Shown here piece by piece: positions 6,706 through 12,614 of a DNA stretch of 12,614 nt. The first letter of the stretch is position 1. Each line of letters opens with the position of its first letter. The stretch is from assembly GCA_049670505.1 (NCBI GenBank), contig JBATTK010000121.1, positions 1 to 12,614 on the forward strand, read 5' to 3'. This DNA comes from JBATTK01 sp049670505. GTDB lineage: Bacteria > Bacteroidota > Bacteroidia > Flavobacteriales > Flavobacteriaceae. The notes under the pieces are model-generated. The model searched no databases. It was not told where the DNA came from and worked only from the letters and a program-made list of their open reading frames with translations. A program made the position numbers and the translations under genes.

Positions 6706-6721
6706 GTTGTTTATCACAAAT

Positions 6722-6752
6722 CAAATGTACAAATTAAACTGAAACCTCATAA
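6722..6752 (-). promoter_or_regulatory. Predicted promoter of the arg operon (Bacteroidota type)
   Basis: The minus strand carries TACATTTG at 6729-6722, a perfect match to the Bacteroidota -7 element TAnnTTTG. The -33 element is weak: TTATG at 6752-6748, about 18 bases upstream, is the nearest to TTTG. Transcription would begin near 6715, giving a leader of roughly 175 bases before the GNAT start. The box lies about 31 bases after the mannosyltransferase stop, so upstream read-through may also contribute. Confidence 0.55.
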
Positions 6753-6753
6753 T

Positions 6754-6764
6754 TTGAAGTTCAA
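6754..6764. promoter_or_regulatory. Palindrome TTGAA-G-TTCAA next to the predicted arg promoter
   Basis: TTGAAGTTCAA is a perfect inverted repeat around one central base. It overlaps the stop codon of the mannosyltransferase gene and is centred about 44 bases before the estimated transcription start. The flanks extend the symmetry imperfectly (AAT...TTT). The position suits an operator, but the arms differ in spacing from the classic 18-base ArgR box, so no regulator is named. Confidence 0.3.
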
Positions 6765-8122
6765 TTTTTATGAAATAATATTTTTTGGCCTTTAAATCTG
6801 AAGATTTCGTAAAGTAAAAATCCATATACTACAATATATTCAATGGCCAATACCATTAAATTCTCTTTATAATCACTATGGGTATAGGCCCAATAACTTA
6901 AAACGACAACTAGGGACCATGCCAAGGAATATCTATAATCCGTGAAAATTGTCAGCAACACTAAGAAAATAATATACCATGGGTGTACCGTCGCGGAAAT
7001 CAGATAATACATCGTAAGTATCCAAAGCATAGAAGTAATCAAGGTCATCGGGTTTTGGTTTTTTCGAATAAATGTAAATAGTAATACGGCACAGATAATG
7101 GTAATGGATGTTATTTTCCCATAGGTTTTAATGAGTTCCCATGGTCTTGCATCGAACTGAATCGCTATTTGTTTGATACCGTTGTACAAGCCTGCATTGA
7201 ATTCGAAATTGGAAAACCAAAGCCCAATGGTTTCCGAATAATTATTGATAAATTCAGGGGAGAAGAAAGGAAATAAAAGTAATGATATGGTCACGCCAAC
7301 TACAAGATAAAAAAGAAAAGACTTTTTAAAACCAAAATGTTTTAGGAAAAGGGGAAGAAAGAGCAGGGGTACCAATTTTACCGAAATTGATAGGGCATAT
7401 ACCACTGCTGCCCATACCCATTGCTTTTTTACGATAAGATATAGGGACCAGACAAAAAAGAACAACATTACACCTTCAAAATGAAGATTTCCGCTAAGTT
7501 CAATAATAACAAGGGGATTCAAAAAGTACCAAAAAATAAGATGTGGCGACTTATTTAGATGCTGAAGTAACTTTCTTCCAAAATAAAAAATACCGATATC
7601 GGCAAGGATAATGATCGATCTCATAACTATGGTGGCCCCCATAATACTTTTGCCGGATAGTATTGCCGCTATCGCAAAGATGATTTGATTTAAGGGCGGA
7701 TAGTTGCTAAAGTGTCTGGAACTTAAGCTTCCCATACCCTGATATAATTCATTTGCATTGGCAAGGGTCAAATCTTCTTTCAAAACCAATGTATCCGGCA
7801 GGTACAAATAGGGATTGATCCCATGGCGCACAAGTTCCCCGTCCCATATGAAGCGATAGAAGTCCTGTGAAAGGTTCGGTTCGGCAAAAAGAAATACCAA
7901 ACGGAACATGATTCCGGCCATGAGAAGAAATTTAAAATTCCATTTCTCAAACTGGATCAGTTTAAAGCACATAAAGAACAATGCGGCAAATAAGGTGATT
8001 AACTTTATAAAGTCGGTTCTTTCTAGATGGTAGGCAAAAGCAGCATAAAATAAGGTGCTGACAAGGACCATTAGCATTGGAAATCTGTGGAGTTTCCAAT
8101 AAGAAATTACCTTTTGTCGCAT
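6761..8122 (-). CDS. GT-C type mannosyltransferase-like integral membrane protein
   Basis: A 453-residue protein with roughly ten or more membrane segments. Close to the end of the second to third hydrophobic stretch is a luminal/periplasmic-type loop SQDFYRFIWDGELVRHG followed by INPYLY (85-107), the D-x-Y-R-x-x-W-D-G...G-x-N-P-Y pattern seen in polyprenol-phosphate-mannose-using mannosyltransferases (GT87/PIG-M-like families). Further family-like points are NYPPLNQ (130-136), NPLVIIELSGNLHFEG (202-217) and HPWYI (380-384). Such enzymes move a hexose from a lipid carrier to glycan, lipid or protein acceptors on the outer face of the inner membrane. It follows the two family 2 glycosyltransferases after a 203-base gap and is followed by the arg operon control region. 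Fold class is well supported; sugar and acceptor are unknown. Confidence 0.82.
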   Translation of the reverse strand: MRQKVISYWKLHRFPMLMVLVSTLFYAAFAYHLERTDFIKLITLFAALFFMCFKLIQFEKWNFKFLLMAGIMFRLVFLFAEPNLSQDFYRFIWDGELVRHGINPYLYLPDTLVLKEDLTLANANELYQGMGSLSSRHFSNYPPLNQIIFAIAAILSGKSIMGATIVMRSIIILADIGIFYFGRKLLQHLNKSPHLIFWYFLNPLVIIELSGNLHFEGVMLFFFVWSLYLIVKKQWVWAAVVYALSISVKLVPLLFLPLFLKHFGFKKSFLFYLVVGVTISLLLFPFFSPEFINNYSETIGLWFSNFEFNAGLYNGIKQIAIQFDARPWELIKTYGKITSITIICAVLLFTFIRKNQNPMTLITSMLWILTMYYLISATVHPWYIIFLVLLTIFTDYRYSLAWSLVVVLSYWAYTHSDYKENLMVLAIEYIVVYGFLLYEIFRFKGQKILFHKN

Positions 8123-8325
8123 TATTGTTTTGAATTGGTATAGGAAATAGAAAAATAAGAAATTAAATTGAGATGAAAACAGCTAATTGTGCTTTACCCT
8201 TGCTTTGTATTCCAAGCGCCGTTCTTTGAACAAAAGCGTTTTTTCCCGACTTGGTCGAGAATGGAGGAGGTGAAAGGCAATAATACCTTTTATTGGTGTA
8301 AAAGCCGCAGTTTTGTGAAAAGTTT
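8123..8325. other. 203-base gap without a convincing gene; contains inverted repeats
   Basis: Between two minus-strand glycosyl enzyme genes. A 67-codon minus frame (8366-8163) covers most of it but starts inside the upstream glycosyltransferase, has no recognisable domain and no ribosome site, so I do not call it. On the minus strand, TTCTCGAC-CAA-GTCGGGAA (8261-8243) forms an eight-pair hairpin with one G-U, followed by A rather than U residues. A second small inverted repeat, GTTC-AAA-GAAC, lies at 8231-8221. I see no TAnnTTTG box. The last 50 bases before the mannosyltransferase start are plain AT-rich sequence. Confidence 0.5.
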
Positions 8326-9810
8326 TTAAGCCTTGGACATAAGGGATTTAAAGAATACGAACCCAAAGCCTAGGAACAACATAAAATGGAAGGGAAAAAG
8401 ACCAAAGTCGTTCAAGGGAATGGCACTGTACATTCCAAAAAGGAAATAGACCATCAGGGCGAATTCCAAAATCATATTGGGCGATAATTTCTTTGCCAAA
8501 TATTTATTGCCTTTCCAACTATCGGTGAGGTTGTTTATGTTAAACTTGGGTGTACGTACAAACTCGCTTCGTTTCCCCATATGCCCTTCTAGGACTGCCA
8601 TGGAATTGTGAAGTGAAAATCCCAAGGCGACGGAGAAAAAGGTAAAAAACAGTTTAATATAATCCACAAAGTTATCAAAACCACTGCCTTGTATACTCTT
8701 GTAAGTGAACCAATAACAAACGAATAGGATTATGGTGCTTACAATGAAAAAACTGGTCACTTCAAAAATCCACCCTAAATGTCCGTAGGAATTCTTAATA
8801 TAAAGCATTGGGATACTTAATAATGCAACGATGAATACACAAAGGAACATGGAACTGTTCAAAAGGTGCATTACCCCATGGAATTTGGTCTTAAAGGAAA
8901 TATTCTTGGCGGTAATAACGCTCCAAACGGTTTTTCTAAAGTTCTCCGCGCCGCCTTTGTTCCAGCGGAACTGCTGTGAACGCGCGGCACTGATTACCAC
9001 GGGAAGTTCCGCAGGGGTCTCTACGTCTTCCAAATATTTGAACTTCCAATTTTTTAGTTGTGCGCGATAACTAAGATCCAAATCTTCCGTTAAGGTATCA
9101 CCTTCCCAATTTCCGGCATCTAGAATACATTCTTTTCTCCAAATACCGGCAGTGCCATTAAAGTTGATGAAATGTCCTTTGGCATTTCTACCTACCTGTT
9201 CCAAGGTAAAGTGGGCATCCAATGCAAAAGCCTGAATCCTTGTTAATGTAGAATATTCTCTGTTGATATGCCCCCATCGGGTCTGTACCACCCCTATTTC
9301 CTCATCTTTAAAATAGATAACGGTCTTCTTTAACCAATCGCTATCCGGTAAAAAGTCGGCGTCAAAAATAGCTACAAAATCGCCCTTGGCTATCTTTAGT
9401 CCTTCCTTTAGTGCTCCTGCTTTAAAACCTTCCCTATTTTCCCTTCGTATATGTTGAATATCCAAACCGGTTTCTTGCAAGGCTTTAACACGTTCTGCGG
9501 TTTCCAATACAGAATCATCGGTTGAATCATCCAAGACCTGAATTTCTAGTTTGCTCTTGGGGTATTCTATTTTGGAGATGTTTTCCAATAGACGCTCCAT
9601 AACATATTCCTCATTGTAAATGGGCAATTGTATGGTAACGAACGGTATTTCTTTGGGATCTAATAAATTATATTTTGGTGCTACTTGGTTTTGCTTTTTA
9701 TTGCCCAGATAATTGACCAACAGATTTAATTGGGCCAGACTGTAAAAGAATATCAATAAGAGCGCAATACTGTAAATAGCGATGATGAAGTAAGCGATTG
9801 TTAGTCCCAT
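8326..9810 (-). CDS. Cellulose-synthase-like family 2 glycosyltransferase, membrane-bound
   Basis: A 494-residue processive-type GT2. One N-terminal membrane segment (about 5-30) is followed by a cytoplasmic GT-A domain with the start motif TIQLPIYNEE (59-68), DDSTDD (94-99), the DxD site FDADF (139-143), TEDLDLSYR (231-239) with the catalytic-base Asp, and QQFRW (269-273), the QxxRW-type motif. About four to five further membrane segments fill residues 308-490. All D,D,D,QxxRW residues are present. It resembles the beta-glycan synthase/CslA-like group common in Bacteroidota; the product polymer or glycolipid cannot be read from sequence. No PilZ domain is present, so there is no sign of cyclic-di-GMP control as in BcsA. 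The start follows the previous stop after one base (TAATATG), implying coupled translation. Family firm, substrate unknown. Confidence 0.88.
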   Translation of the reverse strand: MGLTIAYFIIAIYSIALLLIFFYSLAQLNLLVNYLGNKKQNQVAPKYNLLDPKEIPFVTIQLPIYNEEYVMERLLENISKIEYPKSKLEIQVLDDSTDDSVLETAERVKALQETGLDIQHIRRENREGFKAGALKEGLKIAKGDFVAIFDADFLPDSDWLKKTVIYFKDEEIGVVQTRWGHINREYSTLTRIQAFALDAHFTLEQVGRNAKGHFINFNGTAGIWRKECILDAGNWEGDTLTEDLDLSYRAQLKNWKFKYLEDVETPAELPVVISAARSQQFRWNKGGAENFRKTVWSVITAKNISFKTKFHGVMHLLNSSMFLCVFIVALLSIPMLYIKNSYGHLGWIFEVTSFFIVSTIILFVCYWFTYKSIQGSGFDNFVDYIKLFFTFFSVALGFSLHNSMAVLEGHMGKRSEFVRTPKFNINNLTDSWKGNKYLAKKLSPNMILEFALMVYFLFGMYSAIPLNDFGLFPFHFMLFLGFGFVFFKSLMSKA

Positions 9811-9811
9811 A

Positions 9812-10501
9812 TTATTTGATACTGTATTTAAATATCCAACCGAGGATTTTTATGCCTGCAAATATACTACCTTTTACGGTACCTGACACTTTGGATATAC
9901 CAATTCTTTTCTTATAACGGACTGGTACTTCGGTATATGTCAATTTCCTTTTCAATGCCTTCAGCTGCATTTCCACTGTCCAGCCATAGGTTTTATCCTC
10001 CATTTCCAGTGTTAACAACTTATCATATTTTATAGCCCTAAACGGTCCTAGGTCGGAATATGTTGCGTTGAAAAACAATTTCATCAAAAAAGTCGCCAAT
10101 TTATTCCCAAAAATCTGTTGCGGGGTCATGGAACCCTGCTCCCGTAACTCCTTTACCCTTGCTCCAATAACGAAATCGATATCCTTTTCAAGAATAGGTT
10201 GTACAACTTTGGTGAGTTCCTCCGGATAATCGGAGTAATCTCCGTCGATAAATACGATGATATGGGGTGGTTTGGATTGTTTGGCTACATATTGCATGCC
10301 ACAAAGACAGGCATAACCATATCCTTTTCTGTTTTCCGTTAGTACCGTAGCGCCTGCCTTTTTGGCATTTTGCATAGTACGGTCGGTGGAATTGTTATTG
10401 ACCACAATAATTTCCGAAACCTTATCTGGAATTGCTTTGACGACCTGGGCTATGGAGTCGCCCTCGTTGAATGCGGGAATAATTACTTTGATATCCGTCA
10501 T
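9812..10501 (-). CDS. DPM1-like family 2 glycosyltransferase
   Basis: A 229-residue GT-A fold enzyme without membrane segments. N-terminal VIIPAFNEGDS (6-16), VVNNNSTDRT (33-42) and FIDGDYSDYP (84-93) with the metal-binding DGD are visible. YSDLGPFRAI (148-157), GWTVEMQLKA (173-182) and the basic RYKKRIGISKVSGT (195-208) match the dolichol/polyprenyl-phosphate mannose or glucose synthase group. It probably moves a hexose from a nucleotide sugar to a lipid carrier or another acceptor at the inner face of the membrane. It shares one base with the upstream repeat-protein stop (TAATG) and has one base to the downstream membrane glycosyltransferase, so it very likely sits in one transcript with both. 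Lipid-carrier activity is inference; a plain soluble glycosyltransferase is the alternative. Confidence 0.85.
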   Translation of the reverse strand: MTDIKVIIPAFNEGDSIAQVVKAIPDKVSEIIVVNNNSTDRTMQNAKKAGATVLTENRKGYGYACLCGMQYVAKQSKPPHIIVFIDGDYSDYPEELTKVVQPILEKDIDFVIGARVKELREQGSMTPQQIFGNKLATFLMKLFFNATYSDLGPFRAIKYDKLLTLEMEDKTYGWTVEMQLKALKRKLTYTEVPVRYKKRIGISKVSGTVKGSIFAGIKILGWIFKYSIK

Positions 10502-10986
10502 TATTTTAAATCGGATAGCTTATTTTCCTTTCTAAAGCTTCTAAAGCTAAACCATTCTTTTATTTTTTTGCCTTTTGAATACTTTTCGGCGGAGGTTAGT
10601 TTTTCATTCATATATTTAAGGCAGTATCCGTTTTTGACACCATTACTAAGTTGACATTTATGGTTTATTTTCCCATTGGTATCATAGAATAACCACCAAT
10701 TTACCTTTTTTCCCCTTCTGTAATGTCCTTGCTTTTCCAATTTTCCGTTCGCATCATAAAAATACCAGTAATTCTCCCTTTGGTTTTCTTTATAATATCC
10801 TTGTTCGGATTTTATGCCATTGGCATGGTAAAATTTCCAGTAACCAACTTTACCATTTGCATTCAACCATCCTTCCGATTTTAATTTTCCCGTTTCAAAA
10901 TAATCCTTATGATAGGTGTTCCCCTTATGTGAGGGTGTTCCGATCAATAGAAGTATCGAAATAAGTAAAAATAACTTGGGAAACAT
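10501..10986 (-). CDS. Exported MORN/YwqK-like repeat protein
   Basis: A 161-residue protein with a hydrophobic N-terminus (FPKLFLLISILLLIG, 2-16) that looks like a signal peptide. Then come four repeats of about 23 residues, each with a Tyr/Phe-rich turn, beginning near YFETGKLKSEG (29), FYHANGIKSEQG (52), FYDANGKLEKQG (76) and FYDTNGKINHK (100). A basic, non-repeated tail closes the protein. This is the pattern of MORN-related repeats annotated as YwqK family proteins; despite the common label antitoxin, nothing here indicates a toxin partner. The repeats probably make an elongated beta-sheet surface for protein or envelope contact. It follows the polyferredoxin gene after 46 bases, and its stop shares a base with the next glycosyltransferase start. 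Repeat family is clear; function is unknown. Confidence 0.8.
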   Translation of the reverse strand: MFPKLFLLISILLLIGTPSHKGNTYHKDYFETGKLKSEGWLNANGKVGYWKFYHANGIKSEQGYYKENQRENYWYFYDANGKLEKQGHYRRGKKVNWWLFYDTNGKINHKCQLSNGVKNGYCLKYMNEKLTSAEKYSKGKKIKEWFSFRSFRKENKLSDLK

Positions 10987-11032
10987 CTTACTTTTTTATC
11001 TTTTGTCGATAAGGTAAAAGAGAGCTAACAAA

Positions 11033-12614
11033 TTATTTCTGATTTACCAGATCCATCAAATCCACATCATTCCCTAATAACACCTGCTTACTGTCTATAC
11101 GACCTTTTAAAGGACCGTTTTCCAGTTTTAAAACGCCACGAGGGCAAACAGCGGAACAGATACCGCAACCCACACAACTGGATCTTACGATATTCTCACC
11201 TTTTTGTGCATAGGCTCTAACATCTATTCCCATTTCACAATAGGTAGAGCAGTTTCCACAAGATATACATTGCCCCCCATTAGTGGTAATCCTGAATCTG
11301 GAGAACAAACGTTGTTGAAAGCCTAAGATAGCGGCCATTGGGCATCCGAACCTGCACCAGACCCTATTTCCCAATAAAGGATAGAAGCCGGTTCCTATGA
11401 CTCCGGAGAAGATACTTCCTATTAGAAAGCCATATGTTTTTCTTAGGCTTTCGGATTTGAATAGGAATATATTACCATCACCGCTAAAGAAGTGCAAGCC
11501 GACTAAAGCTATAATGATTACAAAATAGCCTATAGCACCATATTGGGCATCTTTTTGGAGTTGTTTCCTTTTAAAAATCATCACCCAGGCAAAAACCAAG
11601 GTCAATATCGCTACTACCCCTACAAGGAATGTGGTTTTGGTCAATAAATATTTGCTGGTATCGTTTCCTAAATAGGAATAAATTACCGCGGTGGTCATTA
11701 AAGTTACGAATACCACAACGCTGTGTACTACCCAACGTTCTACCTTCCAAGCGGATACCGTTTTGTCACTTAATTGTCTAAAGGAATCCCCGGCGGTCTC
11801 CGCTAATCCGCCACAGCCACAGACCCACGAACAGTACCAACGTTTGCCATATTTAAAAGTGAGGATCGGAGAGATAACAAAAATAGTTAGGATTCCAAAA
11901 ATCAATAGCGCGAACCCGATGTTACCCGAACTAAGAAATTCCTTTATTCTATACCCTTCAAAATGATAATAGTTCAAAGGCCACATATTCTTAAGGTCAT
12001 AATACGGTAGTTTGCCCCCATTTAAGACCTGACTTCCGTTCAACCGAGCCATAAGCTCCGGAATCATAAAGGCAAAGGCTGTCTGGAAAAACATAACGCT
12101 GATCGTTCTGATGATTTCATAGCGGTTATGGCGATACTTCCAAATAAACTTGATGCCAAAGGCTAAAATGGCCACAGTATACAGGGAACCATATACAAAC
12201 CACTGGCTTGCCGGGTTGCCGCTTAATAGTTTACTCAAGGGGTCGAACAGGGCTATGACCCCAGTATTGTCGCCTTTGGCCGAAAGCCCCAAGAAAGCGG
12301 GAAAGAAATAGAGTATAATATAAAAGCCTGTAAGGGCTATCCCTGCCAACCAGCCGAACAATCCTTGACTGGAGATCGATTTAAACCAAACACCGTCGTT
12401 CTTTATACCTTTCAGTTTATCTCCATAGGCTGCTTTTGAAAACCAGACAACCCCTCCTATAATAGATAGGAGCGCAATGGAAAGCCAAAGGCCCTTATTC
12501 GGGAAATTAATGTTGAAACCGGCCAGTAGTAAAATGGCAAGGCCTGTCATGCCCAATAAGGTGGCAAATTTTTGACCTTTGTTCAAAGCTTTGGGGGGTT
12601 CGCCGGTAAGGGCC
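11033..12614 (-). CDS. Membrane polyferredoxin, NapH/NosR/CcoG-like 4Fe-4S protein, 5' end beyond window
   Basis: The frame is open to the right edge. A TTG at 12586 could be taken as a start, but the reading continues upstream without a stop as ALTGEPPKAL, so the gene is treated as partial. Numbering from that TTG, about ten hydrophobic segments span residues 10-402. The first cysteine motif is WYCSWVCGCGG (250-260), the second WCRFGCP (410-416); these C-x3-C motifs are typical of NapH/NosR-type proteins. Two [4Fe-4S] ferredoxin motifs follow: C440, C443, C446, C450 and C471, C474, C477, C481 with a terminal Cys-Pro. It should pass electrons between the quinone pool or cytoplasmic donors and a partner. 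No nap, nos or cco genes are visible, so the partner is unknown and may lie to the right. Family firm, role uncertain. Confidence 0.85.
   Translation of the reverse strand, partial: ALTGEPPKALNKGQKFATLLGMTGLAILLLAGFNINFPNKGLWLSIALLSIIGGVVWFSKAAYGDKLKGIKNDGVWFKSISSQGLFGWLAGIALTGFYIILYFFPAFLGLSAKGDNTGVIALFDPLSKLLSGNPASQWFVYGSLYTVAILAFGIKFIWKYRHNRYEIIRTISVMFFQTAFAFMIPELMARLNGSQVLNGGKLPYYDLKNMWPLNYYHFEGYRIKEFLSSGNIGFALLIFGILTIFVISPILTFKYGKRWYCSWVCGCGGLAETAGDSFRQLSDKTVSAWKVERWVVHSVVVFVTLMTTAVIYSYLGNDTSKYLLTKTTFLVGVVAILTLVFAWVMIFKRKQLQKDAQYGAIGYFVIIIALVGLHFFSGDGNIFLFKSESLRKTYGFLIGSIFSGVIGTGFYPLLGNRVWCRFGCPMAAILGFQQRLFSRFRITTNGGQCISCGNCSTYCEMGIDVRAYAQKGENIVRSSCVGCGICSAVCPRGVLKLENGPLKGRIDSKQVLLGNDVDLMDLVNQK

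Noticed and set aside
8163..8366. 67-codon minus frame as a gene
   Set aside because: It begins inside the glycosyltransferase coding region, has no recognisable domain, no ribosome site, and covers inverted repeats.
12584..12586. TTG at 12586 as start of the polyferredoxin
   Set aside because: The frame stays open to the window edge with plausible protein sequence, so the true start is probably outside.
1..12614. CRISPR arrays, tRNA or rRNA genes, insertion sequences, attachment sites
   Set aside because: I saw no regularly spaced repeats, cloverleaf or rRNA-like segments, transposase motifs or flanking duplications by eye.

Overview
The window looks like chromosomal DNA of a Bacteroidota bacterium, most likely a marine member of the Flavobacteriaceae. 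Three things point there: an AT-rich genome with few strong Shine-Dalgarno sites; the Bacteroidota form of the arginine pathway, in which carbamoyl transfer uses an acylated ornithine; and a promoter box of the Bacteroidota TAnnTTTG type. Genus cannot be told from the sequence. Every convincing gene lies on the minus strand, so transcription runs from the right edge (12614) towards position 1.

Right part (12614 to about 6761). A membrane-bound polyferredoxin of the NapH/NosR/CcoG type runs off the right edge; its frame stays open to the last base. It is followed by a small secreted MORN/YwqK-like repeat protein, a soluble DPM1-like family 2 glycosyltransferase, a membrane cellulose-synthase-like family 2 glycosyltransferase and, after a 203-base gap without a convincing gene, a GT-C type polyprenyl-phosphate-mannose-dependent mannosyltransferase-like membrane protein. 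The tight spacing (46, -1 and +1 bases) suggests co-transcription of the first four. The three glycosyl enzymes may form a lipid-linked sugar donor and acceptor system.

Control region (6539-6760). Between the mannosyltransferase stop and the arginine genes lie a perfect TAnnTTTG box, a palindrome, and a GC-rich leader of about 175 bases. The leader contains a short minus-strand reading frame ending Pro-Thr-Arg-Arg-Arg-Pro-stop. Its last Arg codon, Pro codon and stop fall in a hairpin with a GUAA loop. This is what an arginine-sensing attenuator would look like and is the most interesting item in the window.

Left part (6538 to 1). This is an arginine operon in the order GNAT acyltransferase (candidate N-acylglutamate synthase), argG, argC, proC, argD, argF' (N-acylornithine carbamoyltransferase) and argB (cut by the left edge). 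Together they cover glutamate acylation, phosphorylation (ArgB), reduction (ArgC), transamination (ArgD), carbamoylation of the still acylated ornithine (ArgF') and argininosuccinate synthesis (ArgG). The deacylase (argE) and argininosuccinate lyase (argH) are not in the window and would be expected beyond the left edge. ProC links the operon to proline. Three junctions use ATGA stop/start overlaps. The argD start was moved inward from the longest frame. The GNAT start was moved to the ATG just inside a TTG.
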